This document shows, piece by piece, positions 16,232 to 27,100 of a stretch of DNA of 64,000 nucleotides (the first letter of the stretch is position 1; each line of letters starts with the position of its first letter). The position numbers and the translations under genes are program-made. This stretch comes from Gp1-AA145 sp963757135 (GTDB lineage Bacteria; Acidobacteriota; Terriglobia; Terriglobales; Acidobacteriaceae). The notes below the pieces were generated by a model that ran no database searches, had not been told where the DNA came from, and saw nothing but the letters and a program-made list of their open reading frames with translations. The stretch spans positions 434,001 through 498,000 of the forward strand of contig CAVWQE010000008.1 in assembly GCA_963757135.1 (NCBI GenBank). The letters are read 5' to 3'.

Positions 16232-17335
16232 ATGAAGAAGTTAGTATCGTTCCGTTCGGTCTTGATATTCGGAGGCGCCGGATTTATCGGTTCGAACTGG
16301 GCTGCGCGCCTGCTTCGAACCACGGATGCGCGCGTGCATATTTTCGACAATCTGTCTCGCCCGGGAGTCGAAAACAATCTGATCTGGCTGCGGCAGCAAT
16401 GTGATGATCCCGAGCGTCTGAAAATCACGGTGGCGGATGTTCGCGACGCGAGCGCAGTGGCGCGCGCGATGACGTCTGCGACCGACGTCTATCACCTGGC
16501 TGGGCAGGTCGCGGTTACGTCCTCGGTAAGCAATCCGCGGCATGACTTTGAGATAAACGCTCTCGGCACCCTCAACGTTTTGGAGGCCGCACGCCAAAGC
16601 AAGCGCCAGCCCTTTATTCTGTTCACTTCTACGAACAAAGTTTACGGAAATCTGGCGAACAAGCAGTTGGTGCTGACTGCGCGGCGGTACTGCGCGCTGG
16701 ACGAGAAGGGTGTGAGTGAAGCGCAGCCGCTTGACTTGTATTCGCCCTATGGTTGTTCGAAAGGGGCGGCCGATCAGTATGTGCACGATTACAGCCGAAT
16801 TTACGGTCTGCCGGCCGTGGTGTTTCGGATGTCGTGCATTGCGGGTGCGAGGCAGTGCGGAAATGAAGACCAGGGCTGGCTGGCGCATTTCATTTATTCG
16901 GCGCTCGAAGGCCGTCCACTCACGGTGTATGGCGACGGGAAACAAGTCCGCGACGTTTTGTGCGTGGACGATTTGCTTCTGGCGTTCGAAAAGGTGCGCG
17001 CCAATTTAGATGTAACCGCTGGGCAGGTGTACAACGTCGGCGGAGGCCCGGCGAATTCAGTTTCTCTGCTCGAAGTGATCGACGACATTGAGGGCGTCAT
17101 CGGCAGAAAGATTCAATTCCAGCTGCAGAGATCAAGGCCGGGTGACCAATTGTTCTACATCACCGACTTCGAGAAGTTGCACAAGCATACCGGGTGGTTG
17201 CCGCGCACTAACTTACGCAAGACGATGGAAACTATCCGCGAGTGGTGGCAGGAAAGGCGAAACGTTGTAGAACGAATCTCAATGCCGTCAGCGCCTGCCT
17301 CGCTGCTGGCGCAGGTGCCAGAGGCAGCGCGATGA
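16232..17335 (+). CDS. NAD-dependent epimerase, CDP-paratose epimerase-like
   Basis: 367 residues from the ATG giving MKKLVSF, preceded by GAGGT; a GTG at 16205 is the alternative. The NAD site is GGAGFIGSNWAARLL; Ser/Thr in LFTSTNKVYGNL and PYGCSKGAADQYVHDY give the SDR catalytic set. STNKVYGNLANK and CIAGARQCGNEDQGWLAHF resemble CDP-paratose 2-epimerase and related enzymes. It interconverts a nucleotide sugar. The stop overlaps the next start (ATGA). Confidence 0.87.
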   Translation: MKKLVSFRSVLIFGGAGFIGSNWAARLLRTTDARVHIFDNLSRPGVENNLIWLRQQCDDPERLKITVADVRDASAVARAMTSATDVYHLAGQVAVTSSVSNPRHDFEINALGTLNVLEAARQSKRQPFILFTSTNKVYGNLANKQLVLTARRYCALDEKGVSEAQPLDLYSPYGCSKGAADQYVHDYSRIYGLPAVVFRMSCIAGARQCGNEDQGWLAHFIYSALEGRPLTVYGDGKQVRDVLCVDDLLLAFEKVRANLDVTAGQVYNVGGGPANSVSLLEVIDDIEGVIGRKIQFQLQRSRPGDQLFYITDFEKLHKHTGWLPRTNLRKTMETIREWWQERRNVVERISMPSAPASLLAQVPEAAR

Positions 17336-18618
17336 AGTTTGCCTTAGTTAATCCTGCCTGGACATTCGAAGGCTCGACCTACTTCGGCTGTCAGGAGCCG
17401 CATTATCCGCTTGAGTTGCTGTATGCGGCAGACCAGATTCGCGCCGCCGGGCACGAGCCACTGCTCGTTGACGCGCAGTTGGAGCAGTTGAGCACTCAAC
17501 GTGTGAAAAACACGTTGGATGAGTTTTGTCCAGATTTCCTTGTGATTCCTACGGCGCCGTCATATTTGTTCTGGCGATGTCCGCCGCCGGAGCTGCGGGT
17601 CCCGCGGAAGTGGTTTGCAGAATTGAAAAGTCCCGCAGTAAAGGTGGCAATCGGGCCACATCCATCGGCTACGCCGGCTGCAACTCTGCGCAAACTCAAT
17701 TGCGATGTTGTTATGCGGGGTGAGCCGGACCAGACATTACCTCAACTCGCGTCGCATGCGTGGGCGGAAATTAACGGCTGCTGCTGGCGCGATGAATCTG
17801 GCGTTCGCCTGAGCCCAGATGTCGGCGTGACCGATATGAAAAGTCTCGCCGCCCTCAGCTTTGAAAACTACAACGTGGAGGCGCACCAGCACCGGCATCA
17901 TGTGTTCCATGGTTCTGGACGCGGTGCGGAGCTGGAGTTTGCGCGTGGCTGTCCCTGGGCGTGTAGTTTCTGCAATAAGACGCTTTTCCGAAACAAATTT
18001 CGTGAGCGGAACCTGGACGCTGTCCTGCAGGAAGTCGACACTCTGATTTCCCGTGGCGTCGACTACATCTACTGGATCGACGAAATCTTCGGCGTCGGCA
18101 CACCGGTTCGCCAATTGCTGGAGCAGCTGACGAGGCGAAACGTCAATATCGGGCTACAGACGCGTATTGACCTGTGGGATGAAGAGTCGCTTGATCTGCT
18201 GGGACGCGCGCATTGCATCTCTATGGAATGCGGGATTGAATCCATCACGGATGAAGGCCGCGATGAGCTTAACAAGAACTGCCGGATTTCAACCGATCGT
18301 ATAACGGAACTTCTCATCCACGCGCGCAAGCGGGTGCCGTGGGTGCAGGCTAATTTGATCCTTACTGAGCATGATGACCGGGGAGAAGTCCGCGAGTTTC
18401 AGGAGAACTTGCGCCGGTATGGGGTGTGGGTCAGTGAACCGGTCCCGATGTTCGCGTTTCCGGGTACGCCGGATTATCTGCAGCGATTCGGTCCGCCCGA
18501 CGACCACGCCTGGGAACGCGCGCACGAACATTACTTGAGCGCCTTTCGTGACAAGGGCTTCAGCGACATTCAGGACCAGCAGCCTGTCCCGATCGGGGAC
18601 CTCGAATGCACGTATTGA
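17332..18618 (+). CDS. B12-binding-type radical SAM enzyme
   Basis: 428 residues from the ATG that overlaps the previous stop. The N-terminal ~150 residues have the Rossmann-like cobalamin-binding layout (MKFALVNPAW, HEPLLVDAQ, VKVAIGPHPSATP), without a clear DxHxxG. The radical SAM cluster motif follows: C207, C211 and C214 in ARGCPWACSFCNK, then YWIDEIFG and SMECGIESITDEGR. Relatives perform methyl transfers or rearrangements on glycan and secondary-metabolite scaffolds. The product and substrate here are unknown. It overlaps the next gene by 13 bases. Confidence 0.88.
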   Translation: MKFALVNPAWTFEGSTYFGCQEPHYPLELLYAADQIRAAGHEPLLVDAQLEQLSTQRVKNTLDEFCPDFLVIPTAPSYLFWRCPPPELRVPRKWFAELKSPAVKVAIGPHPSATPAATLRKLNCDVVMRGEPDQTLPQLASHAWAEINGCCWRDESGVRLSPDVGVTDMKSLAALSFENYNVEAHQHRHHVFHGSGRGAELEFARGCPWACSFCNKTLFRNKFRERNLDAVLQEVDTLISRGVDYIYWIDEIFGVGTPVRQLLEQLTRRNVNIGLQTRIDLWDEESLDLLGRAHCISMECGIESITDEGRDELNKNCRISTDRITELLIHARKRVPWVQANLILTEHDDRGEVREFQENLRRYGVWVSEPVPMFAFPGTPDYLQRFGPPDDHAWERAHEHYLSAFRDKGFSDIQDQQPVPIGDLECTY

Positions 18619-19703
18619 TCACCTCCGACGCCGTCGGCGGGGTCTGGACGTATACACAGGAGCTAGTCACTGGCCTCGTTCGCCGGGGCCATCGCGTGAC
18701 TCTAGTCAGTTTCGGCAAACTGCCGCTAGCACATCAAACTGCCTGGATGCAGACACTCGACGGCCTCGATTATCGCCCAACCGAATACCGACTTGAATGG
18801 ATGGAAGTCGCTGAGCGGGACATTGAAGAATCCCGCCATTATCTGGAATTACTCGTCGAGGAAGTGCAGCCCGATGTAATTCACTTCAGCCAGTACTGCT
18901 ATGGCGACATCGAGGCGGATGTACCCCGAATCATCGTCGCTCATAGCGACGTGCTCAGCTGGTGGGTCGCAGTGCATGGAAAAGAGCCTGACGAGACCCC
19001 ATGGATTCGACGATACCGAGAACAAGCGACGCGCGGTTTACGTGCTGCCGATCTAGTAGTCGCACCTTCGCGATGGATGTTGGATTGTGTCCGCCGCTAC
19101 GCGGATCCGCAGCAGCAGATGGTAATTCATAATGGCAGGACCTCGACGTTGTTTGACTCCAAAGAACCAAAGCAAGACTTCGTCTTGAGTGTAGGACGCG
19201 TCTGGGATCAGGCCAAACAGGTATCGCTGCTGCTGGCCGCTAAGATGCCGGGCCGGACCCGCATCGTCGGCTGGGAGCGGGAGCCGGGAAGGGAATCGAA
19301 GGAAGCTTTGCTCCAGGCCCACGGAAATATTGAGCTGCTCGGGCCCGAGTCGCAGGACGAATTACGTTCGCTATTTGCTCATGCATCCATTTACGCCGCC
19401 ACTTCTCGTTACGAGCCGTTCGGGCTGGCGCCACTTGAAGCCGCGCTTTCGCGATGCGCCCTGGTCATGAATGACAATCCCGTGTTCCATGAACTCTGGG
19501 GCGATACGGCTCTTTTTTTCCAGAGCAACGATCCTGCGGACATGGCGCGCGTTATAGCGGAAGTTCGGGCCAACCCAGAACTGCGTGACGAGTACGGTGA
19601 GCGAAGTTATAAACGCGCCTGCGAGACCTTCACCGCTGAACAGATGGTCGAGCAGTACGAGGGCGCTTATAACGAAATCTGTTCGCGAACGAGGGTGGCG
19701 TGA
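18606..19703 (+). CDS. GT4-type glycosyltransferase
   Basis: 365 residues. The N-terminal Rossmann domain begins HVLITSDAVGGVWTYTQEL (a donor/acceptor loop like that of glycogen synthase-type GTs), and the C-terminal domain carries the E-x7-E motif EPFGLAPLE. GT-B fold enzymes of this group add a sugar from a nucleotide donor while keeping the anomeric configuration. The start lies inside the radical SAM gene; the stop overlaps the next gene's GTG. Confidence 0.88.
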   Translation: MHVLITSDAVGGVWTYTQELVTGLVRRGHRVTLVSFGKLPLAHQTAWMQTLDGLDYRPTEYRLEWMEVAERDIEESRHYLELLVEEVQPDVIHFSQYCYGDIEADVPRIIVAHSDVLSWWVAVHGKEPDETPWIRRYREQATRGLRAADLVVAPSRWMLDCVRRYADPQQQMVIHNGRTSTLFDSKEPKQDFVLSVGRVWDQAKQVSLLLAAKMPGRTRIVGWEREPGRESKEALLQAHGNIELLGPESQDELRSLFAHASIYAATSRYEPFGLAPLEAALSRCALVMNDNPVFHELWGDTALFFQSNDPADMARVIAEVRANPELRDEYGERSYKRACETFTAEQMVEQYEGAYNEICSRTRVA

Positions 19704-20818
19704 ACGGACGCCTGAGCTTCCGATTGTTTGCGCATTCGTGGATATCAGACTGGAACCACGGCAATGCCCATTTCCTGCGTGGGCTGGCAAACGAGTTAGT
19801 GACAATGGGCCATGAAGCCCGCTGCTACGAGGAGCGCGACGGATGGTCGATCACGAATTTGGCCAATGAGGGCGAAGAAGCGGTAAGCGATGCCCTCGCC
19901 GATTTTGAGCGAGCCTTTCCCGCTCTCGACGTCCGCTTCTATACCCAGGGTCGAGAATTAAGCGCGTTTCTTCGCTCCGAGCTGGATGGCGCTGATGTAG
20001 TCATCATTCATGAGTGGAATCCTCCGCAATTGGCTGCGGAAATTCTCGCGCTCAGAGCGAACGTCGGTTTTCGGGTTTTGTTTCACGACACGCACCATCG
20101 CGCGTACACCAGCCCAGGCGAGATGATGCGTTTTCCTCTGGGGGAATTTGATGGAGTGCTGGCGTTTGGCGATGCGATACGACGAATTTATGCAGAGGGA
20201 TTTGGTGTGAAGCGCGCCTGGACGTTTCACGAAGCTGCCGATACTGCCCGCTTTGCACCGGAGTCAGCGCTGAAAGATACGGACGTTGCATGGATCGGAA
20301 ACTGGGGCGATGAAGAGCGCACGAGTGAGCTAGAGGAATTTCTCATAAAACCCGCGGCTGCGCTTCCCGATTATCAATTCACTGTGCATGGGGTGAGATA
20401 TCCAAAGGATGCGTTGCGGCGATTGGCAGAGTCGGGCATCGAGTTTCGCGGTTATCTTCCGAACATCCGCGCGGCGAGGATGTATGCACGGAGCCGTGTC
20501 AGCCTGCATGTCCCACGCCGGTTCTACGCCAACGGGCTGAGCGGGGTGCCAACCATCCGCGTATTTGAAGCGCTGGCGGCGGGGTCGCCCCTGCTATGTG
20601 CGCCGTGGTCCGATAGCGAAGGCCTGTTCCGTCCCGGGAAGGACTATATCTGCGTGCCCAATTCGCAGGCAATGACCGCGGAACTGGCGCGATTGCTACG
20701 CGATGACAAAGCCCGGCTCCAACTCGCAGCCAGCGGCCTCGAAACTATTCGTGCCCGGCATACTTGCGCGCATCGCGCCGAACAGTTGGTCGAAATCTGC
20801 CGCGAGGTGGAGAACTGA
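19700..20818 (+). CDS. Glycosyltransferase, GT-B fold
   Basis: 372 residues with a GTG start that overlaps the preceding TGA. The N-terminus LSFRLFAHSWISDWNHGNAHF, WTFHEAADTARFAP, VAWIGNWGDEERT, and the C-terminal RVFEALAAGSPLLCAPW with a following donor-site loop mark it as a GT-B enzyme of the Glyco_trans_1_2/CgeB-like type. It shares spacing and motifs with the next two genes. The donor and acceptor are unknown. Confidence 0.8.
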   Translation: MNGRLSFRLFAHSWISDWNHGNAHFLRGLANELVTMGHEARCYEERDGWSITNLANEGEEAVSDALADFERAFPALDVRFYTQGRELSAFLRSELDGADVVIIHEWNPPQLAAEILALRANVGFRVLFHDTHHRAYTSPGEMMRFPLGEFDGVLAFGDAIRRIYAEGFGVKRAWTFHEAADTARFAPESALKDTDVAWIGNWGDEERTSELEEFLIKPAAALPDYQFTVHGVRYPKDALRRLAESGIEFRGYLPNIRAARMYARSRVSLHVPRRFYANGLSGVPTIRVFEALAAGSPLLCAPWSDSEGLFRPGKDYICVPNSQAMTAELARLLRDDKARLQLAASGLETIRARHTCAHRAEQLVEICREVEN

Positions 20819-21942
20819 TGAAGATTTACGTCTTCGGTTCCAGCCTGACTTCGTGTTATTGGAACGGAGCAGCCACGTATTACCGAGGCATATACAAGAA
20901 CCTGCACCGACTCGGGTATGAGATCACTTTTGCCGAGCCTGACATTTACAAGCGGCAGCAGAACCGTGACTGTGCATCGATCGAATATGCAGAGGCCCGG
21001 ATCTATCAAACGCCGCGTGATCTCGATGGCGTTCTCGCAGAGGCTGAGCTCGCCGACCTGGTGATTAAACATAGTGGGGTCGGAGCAGACGATGACTTGC
21101 TCGAACGTGAAGTCCTGAACATGCGTTCGCCACATACGCTAGTGGCGTTCTGGGATGTGGATGCTCCCGCGACTTTGGCGCGAGTCGAAGAAAGTGTTGC
21201 CGACCCTTTCCGGCGGCTGATTCCGCAATATGACTTCATCTTCACTTACGGCGGTGGCGAGCCGGTGGTCGAACACTATTTGCGTCTCGGCGCGATGAAT
21301 TGCTTTCCAATTTATAACGCGCTTGATCCCGATACTCATTTTCGTGTCCCCGCTGAAGATCGCTTCCGCTGCGACTTGGCATTCATCGGCAACCGCATGC
21401 CGGACAGAGAGGCGCGGGTGGAACACTTTTTCTTCGCCGCCGCTGAACAGGCGCCGGAATGTCACTTCTTGCTCGGCGGCGAAGGCTGGGACGGCAAGCG
21501 GCTGCCAGAGAACGTGCGATGGATTGGTCACGTCGGAACGGCGCTGCACAACGTGATCAACTCATCTGCACGCATGGTGCTGAACATCAATCGTGAGTCA
21601 ATGGCTAAGGTGGGATTTTCGCCGCCGACGAGGGTTTTTGAAGCAGCTGGGGCAGCAGCGTGCCTGATCACAGATCATTGGGCGGGCGTGGACCAGTTCT
21701 TTCGTGCGGGCTCCGAAATACTGGTGGCTAAAAATGCCGGAGACGTGGTGAGCCATTTGCGGGAGATATCGGGGGAACGGGCACACTCAATCGGCGCCGC
21801 TATGCGTCAGCGCGCATTGCGCGAGCACACATACGGAGGGCGGGCACAGAAGGTGAACGAGATTCTTCAAGATACAAGGATGAACCCTAAGTCGGCACAT
21901 CGGGCCAGGTTTGGCGCGCTGACAATTGAGGAGCCGGCATGA
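20818..21942 (+). CDS. CgeB-like glycosyltransferase
   Basis: 374 residues from the ATG sharing one base with the previous stop (TGATG). MKIYVFGSSLTSCYWNGAATYYRG opens the first Rossmann domain; HTLVAFWDVDAPATL and the C-terminal FSPPTRVFEAAGAAACLITDHW identify the CgeB/DUF3880-type group. It is a clear paralogue of the next gene, which has VPVKAFYDIDTP and SPSVRLFEAAGCGAAIISDRW at the same places. It probably arose by tandem duplication and may add adjacent residues of one glycan. Confidence 0.8.
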   Translation: MKIYVFGSSLTSCYWNGAATYYRGIYKNLHRLGYEITFAEPDIYKRQQNRDCASIEYAEARIYQTPRDLDGVLAEAELADLVIKHSGVGADDDLLEREVLNMRSPHTLVAFWDVDAPATLARVEESVADPFRRLIPQYDFIFTYGGGEPVVEHYLRLGAMNCFPIYNALDPDTHFRVPAEDRFRCDLAFIGNRMPDREARVEHFFFAAAEQAPECHFLLGGEGWDGKRLPENVRWIGHVGTALHNVINSSARMVLNINRESMAKVGFSPPTRVFEAAGAAACLITDHWAGVDQFFRAGSEILVAKNAGDVVSHLREISGERAHSIGAAMRQRALREHTYGGRAQKVNEILQDTRMNPKSAHRARFGALTIEEPA

Positions 21943-23021
21943 AAATCGTCATCTGCGGGCTTTCCATTACTTCATCGTGGGGTAATGGCCATGCGACAAC
22001 CTATCGCGCATTGGTTCGCGCGTTGAATGCGCGCGGTCACAAGACTGTGTTCTTCGAGCGCAATCTCGAGTGGTACGCGTCAAACCGCGATATGCCCGAG
22101 CCACCGTTCTGTCGAGTCCACATTTATGAGCGTTGGGACGAAGTACGCAGTCTGCTGCGCCGCGAGTTGGCGGACGCGGATGTCGCCATCGTAGGTTCGT
22201 ATTTTCCCGACGGAGTCGCGGCCGCAAGCGAGATCCTGGATTCGACGGTACCAGTAAAGGCCTTTTACGATATTGATACGCCAATCACCGTTGCGAAATT
22301 AGAAGCTGGCGACGAAGAATATCTCAGGCGAGATCAGGTTCCCGGTTTCGATCTGTATTTCAGCTTCACCGGCGGACCGCTGCTGGGTGAACTCCAATCC
22401 AAATTTGGGGCAAAACGAGCGGTCCCTCTCTACTGCTCGTTTGATTCGAGCAGGTACCGGCTGAGCGAGACGGACTCGCGATTTTGCTGCGACCTCAGCT
22501 ACATGGGCACATACGCGGCAGATCGCCAGGCGGGATTGGAGCAATTCCTGTGTTTACCTGCGGCTCGACTTCCAGGAAAGAAATTCATAGTCGCTGGCCC
22601 CCAATATCCTGCCTCTATTATCTGGCCGAATAACGTTAGAAGGATTATTCATCTCGAACCTAAGTTCCATCCGCCCTTTTATTGTTCTGCACGTTTTACG
22701 CTCAACCTCACACGCAAATTAATGATGGACAAGGGGTACTCTCCCTCGGTGAGGTTGTTCGAGGCGGCTGGTTGTGGGGCCGCAATCATTTCGGATCGAT
22801 GGGCCGGAATTGAGACATTCCTTGTTCCCGGCGAAGAGATTCTGCTCGCTCAATCCGGCGAAGAGGTCATCCGCTATCTACGAGAGATAGGCGAAGCCGA
22901 AGCCCATGCGATCGGAGTGAAAGCACGGGAGCGCGTGTTGGCGGAGCACACCGCCGAGAAACGGGCGGCGCAGTTCGAGAGCTTCATCGGAACAAAAGCA
23001 TTGGCCCAAAACTTTGCGTGA
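21939..23021 (+). CDS. CgeB-like glycosyltransferase, paralogue
   Basis: 360 residues, overlapping the previous gene by 4 bases (ATGA). The N-terminus MKIVICGLSITSSWGNGHATTYRAL parallels that of the preceding gene, and VRLFEAAGCGAAIISDRWAGIETFLVPGEEILLA is the donor-binding region. It is the last gene of the overlapping run that starts at 16232, and an intrinsic terminator follows at 23107. Confidence 0.8.
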   Translation: MKIVICGLSITSSWGNGHATTYRALVRALNARGHKTVFFERNLEWYASNRDMPEPPFCRVHIYERWDEVRSLLRRELADADVAIVGSYFPDGVAAASEILDSTVPVKAFYDIDTPITVAKLEAGDEEYLRRDQVPGFDLYFSFTGGPLLGELQSKFGAKRAVPLYCSFDSSRYRLSETDSRFCCDLSYMGTYAADRQAGLEQFLCLPAARLPGKKFIVAGPQYPASIIWPNNVRRIIHLEPKFHPPFYCSARFTLNLTRKLMMDKGYSPSVRLFEAAGCGAAIISDRWAGIETFLVPGEEILLAQSGEEVIRYLREIGEAEAHAIGVKARERVLAEHTAEKRAAQFESFIGTKALAQNFA

Positions 23022-23106
23022 GCAGTTCAGATCTTCGATTTCCCATTGAGATTGCAACGCTTTGATCATGACGCGACTTGTGTCCGGATCTTCAGGCACA
23101 AAAAAG

Positions 23107-23124
23107 GCCGGGCTTGCGCCCGGC
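23107..23124. terminator. Bidirectional intrinsic terminator
   Basis: Stem GCCGGGC/GCCCGGC with loop TTGC, preceded by an A-run (23100-23105) and followed by TTTG. It lies between the convergent glycan cassette and the SYLF gene; the A-run gives a strong U-tract for the minus-strand gene. Confidence 0.8.
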
Positions 23125-23149
23125 TTTGTAATGAGGAGACCAGCTAGGT

Positions 23150-23935
23150 TCAGTGAGAGTCCGCGCGAACGTCGGCGGGGACGTTCAAACTACCTTGATC
23201 CCGCGCCTGCGCCGCATACTTGCGAACGGCCGCCAGGAATGGCTCGCTACCGTTGGGTGGCGATACTTTGCCACTCAGAATAGTCGCGAACGGAATCATC
23301 TTCCCGTAGAGCACGTGAGTTTCGTCACGGTCCTGAGAAATTTTCGCTCCATTCAAGTCAATTCCTGCAAAGACCCCACGTGCCCGCGAGTACGTCAAGA
23401 CCTGCGCTTTCATCTTCCAGTCAGTGTCGGCGGCGGCCTGGCGGCCAACAGGTCCGGCTGCGGCTGACGCATCAGCTCCAATCTTGAATTTGCTTGAGAG
23501 CAGAGCGTCCATGCCTTTCTGGTTCATAACCAGCATGACGAGATCAACCGCTTGTCCACCGATCTGCAACCCCCAGCTACCTCCGGTGATAGAGAACGGA
23601 GCAGGAGCGCTCCAACCATTGGCCGTCCTGCAGGTGGCTACGCCCTTGCCATGACTGCCTCCGAATCCAATTGCGATCTTTACCATCGAAGGTACGACGG
23701 CGACGCACTCGGCATCGCTCATGATCTTGTCGGGAATTGCACTGTCCTTGACTCCCATGATTTCGTCTAGTACCTCGCCGGCGTTGCGGATTCGCTTTTC
23801 AATATCGGTTTGGTCCTTTGAGTTGGTCTCATTGGGATCGGTAGTTTGAGCCGCCAGATAGCTCACACTGCAGAGCAGCGATGCCGCCATGCCCAGTGCG
23901 AGTAAAGACCGTTTTAATGCCCCTGTTCTAGTCAT
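23150..23935 (-). CDS. SYLF (Ysc84-type) lipid-binding domain protein
   Basis: 261 residues; AGGAGA precedes the ATG. A signal peptide (MTRTGALKRSLLALGMAASLLCSVSYLAAQ) directs it to the envelope. The SYLF domain spans about 55-235: CVAVVPSMVKIAIGFGGSHGKGV, SITGGSWGLQIGGQAVDLVMLV, a Gly/Ala-rich stretch with AAGPVGRQAAA, and VLTYSRARGVFAGIDLNGAKI. In eukaryotes such domains bind phosphoinositides; the bacterial role is unknown. Confidence 0.9.
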   Translation of the reverse strand: MTRTGALKRSLLALGMAASLLCSVSYLAAQTTDPNETNSKDQTDIEKRIRNAGEVLDEIMGVKDSAIPDKIMSDAECVAVVPSMVKIAIGFGGSHGKGVATCRTANGWSAPAPFSITGGSWGLQIGGQAVDLVMLVMNQKGMDALLSSKFKIGADASAAAGPVGRQAAADTDWKMKAQVLTYSRARGVFAGIDLNGAKISQDRDETHVLYGKMIPFATILSGKVSPPNGSEPFLAAVRKYAAQARDQGSLNVPADVRADSH

Positions 23936-24115
23936 TGCTTCATCTCTCCTGTGCCCTCAGCGGGGCTCTTTCAGCAGTTGTTCTCTACCGATGTTAGTAT
24001 CACCAGCTCAGGGTTGCTATAGGTTCTATTATGTATGCGGCAGAAAATCAGGCTTTATACGTTCGCTGGACATACATACTTTCTTTGGGTGCTCCGGCGC
24101 CGAGTTAATATCCGA

Positions 24116-27100
24116 TCACTCCTCATTTTCCCCGGTTTCTTCTTCTCTGGGAGGCAAATCCAGCCGTATCTCCGGCATGCCTGCAGAGGGTAATTGCAGG
24201 TTAAGGGCACTAAGATCTTTTGTCTTCAGGCTGTTCCACTCTTTCAAGACGGTCGTCAGTTCATTCTCGAGGCGTTTTTCCGCATTGACTTGGGCAGCCG
24301 TGGGCGCGGCGTCTGCCTGCTGTGCTTCTTTGTATAAATCGATTGCATCGTTGTTCACCGTCTTGAGCGTTGGTTGAGCCGTATCGCCGTCTGCATCGAG
24401 AAGAAGGGTGAGTTTTGTGCGGAGCTGCCTGGCTTGGTCCGCGAAAGAGGAACCCCGCTTCTTCTCCAGGTTCGCGAGTTGCTCTTGCATGGATCGCGCC
24501 TGGGACACGGCTTCAGAGCTTTGGCTAACCGCCGAAGCAAGGCGCGTCTCCAGTTCGAATTTTTCCTTCAGCCCGGCCGCAGTCGTTTTGACTCGAGGAT
24601 CCATGCTCACAAGAAGAGACGTGGTCCGAGGCCTCCCGTTGGCGGTCAGCCGAACAGTGTATTTGCCCGGGAGAACCAGAGGTCCTAAGGGATAACGCGG
24701 CGTGTCGTGCGGCACGGCCGCGATGGGATATTCGTGCAGGGTTGAATAGGGCGGCGGATAGCGCAGGTCCCAAATCCAGCGATGCATGCCGGCGTCGGCA
24801 GAGAGCACACGCTGAGGGCGCAACCAGTACAGCGGGATCATTTCTTTCTGCAAATCCTCCGGACTTTGCTGTGGCTCGTCATCGCTGGAATACTTTCGCA
24901 CCAGCTTGCCCTGCGCGTCGAGGATTTCAAGTGTCACCGCTCCGGAGCTGGATTTGGAGAGCAGATAGTCGATGGGCGCTCCATCCGGCGGATTTTCGCC
25001 CGCGGTTTCGTCGGCAGGAAGCGGTGTATCGGTGTTGGTATCGCGGCGCACGCGATAGGCGGACTCCGGCGTGAAAAGATGCGCGTCTTTTCCTGTAATC
25101 TCAGGGCTCATCTGTCGCAAAGGAGAAATGTCGTCGAGAATCCAGAATGACCGGCCGTGTGTGGCGACAATCAGATCGTCATCGTGGATCCACAAGTCGC
25201 GCATTGAAGTGCGCGGCAAATTTAGTTGCAAGGACTGCCAATGATCGCCATCGTCGAATGACATCCATACCGCGGTTTCGGTGCCAGCGAACAGCAAGCC
25301 TTTCCGGACAGGGTCTTCGCGAACGGTATTTACGGGTGCGTTGTCGGGGAGACCACTGGCGATCTGCTGCCAAGTTGTGCCGCCGTCGTGCGTCCGGTAA
25401 ATGTAAGGATGGAGATCGTCAACGCGAAAACGACTGGCGGAAATATATGCCGTTTGCTCATCAAAATGCGAGGCGCTGATCTGAGTGACCTTGCCCCACG
25501 CCGTCAACAGGGACGGGGTGACATTTTTCCAGTTCGCGCCGCCATCGCGCGTGAGCCAAACCAGTCCGTCATCGCTTCCGGCCCAGAGAGTTTTTGCATC
25601 ATGAAATGATGGAGCCAAAGAATAGATTGCGCCGCGCTGCTTACCAGCTTTTGGGTTCAGCTTGGCCTGATCGCCGACGCCAGGCGGAACGCCCGGATTT
25701 TCCCTGGTGAGATCGGGGCTGATTCTTTGCCAGGAATGGCCAGCGTCGGTTGTTTTGAAAACGACGTTCGCCGCATAGTACAGTGCGTGCGGATCGGCAG
25801 GGGAGAACACGAGCGGTTCGGTACGGTCAGTCCGGTACTTTTCTTCCTTCTCTTTTTTGGCTTTCTCTTTTTCGGCGGCTTCCGCCTTTTCGCCACGATC
25901 GCCTACGGCAAGACCATTCGGGATTGGCGTTACGTTCTCAACTTGTCCGGTGCTCCAATGGAAGCGCGACACTTCGCTCCGTCCCGCACCATAGACGATG
26001 TCGGGATCGAGCGGGTCCGGAGCGACGTACCCATACTCGATAACTCCTACCGGATGCCAATCGCGAAAAGTGATTTCGCCGTCGTTGCTCCGGCTCGAAA
26101 TGCAGACCGACCCACTCTCCTGTTGCGCGCCGCACACTTTATATGGAAACGTGTTCGTCGTAATCACGTGATACAGCTGTGCCGTCGGCTGGTTGTACCA
26201 GGAACTCCAGGACTTGCCACCGTTGGCAGTGACCAGCGCGCCCTGATCGGAGACGAGAAGAATGATTTCGGGGTGCTCCGGGTTAATCCACAAATTCTGG
26301 TAATCGTCTCCGCCGGGCGCGCCGCGAATGCTCTCCCAGGTCTTGCCGCCGTCGGTGGAGCGGACAGTCACAATGCTGGCGCTGTAAACCATGTCGGGAT
26401 TTTTCGGATCAACCCGGGCAATGGGCAGGTCGCCGCCGCCGATCTTCATCGCGGGGCGGGGATCGTCAGTGATATGCGTCCAGTTCTCGCCGCCATCGTC
26501 TGATCGGTAGAAGCCGAGGCCTTTATCGCTGGCGTAGGCACCTGGCTGCGTGGTCGAAATGGTTGTGTAGAGACGATTGGGCTGGCTCGGTGCGATAGCA
26601 AGATTGATCTGCACCAGATCGTCGGGTAAGCCTTTTGAGAGTTTATGCCAGGTTGTCCCGCCATCGGTTGACTTAAACAAGCCCCCACCGGTTCCTGCAA
26701 ACGAATTGTTGTCTTCCCATGGGCCGAGGCGCGATTGCCACAAAGACGCGTACATCGTGTCGGGATTTGACGGATCAATTTCGACGTCGGAGCCGCCTGT
26801 GTTTTGGTCCTTGAATAGCACTTTCTCCCAAGTAGCGCCGCCGTCCGTCGAGCGAAAGATGCCGCGCTCCGGGTTAGGCCCGTAAGGGTGTCCGAGCACC
26901 GCGGCAAAAATGCGATTCGGATTGCGGGGATCGACCGCGAGCGCGGGGATCTGCTGGCCGTCGCGAAGCCCGAGGTGTACCCAGGTCTTACCGGCGTCGG
27001 TGGACTTGTAGATCCCATCGCCAACAGAAAGATCCGGCCGCTGCAGTCCTTCGCCACTGCCAACGTAAACGACTTCAGGATTGGACGGGGCGACCGCAAT

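Noticed and set aside
16241..16945. Long minus-strand open frame opposite the second epimerase
   Set aside because: It has no recognisable motifs and lies fully inside a well-supported SDR gene; the codon pattern of the plus strand explains it.
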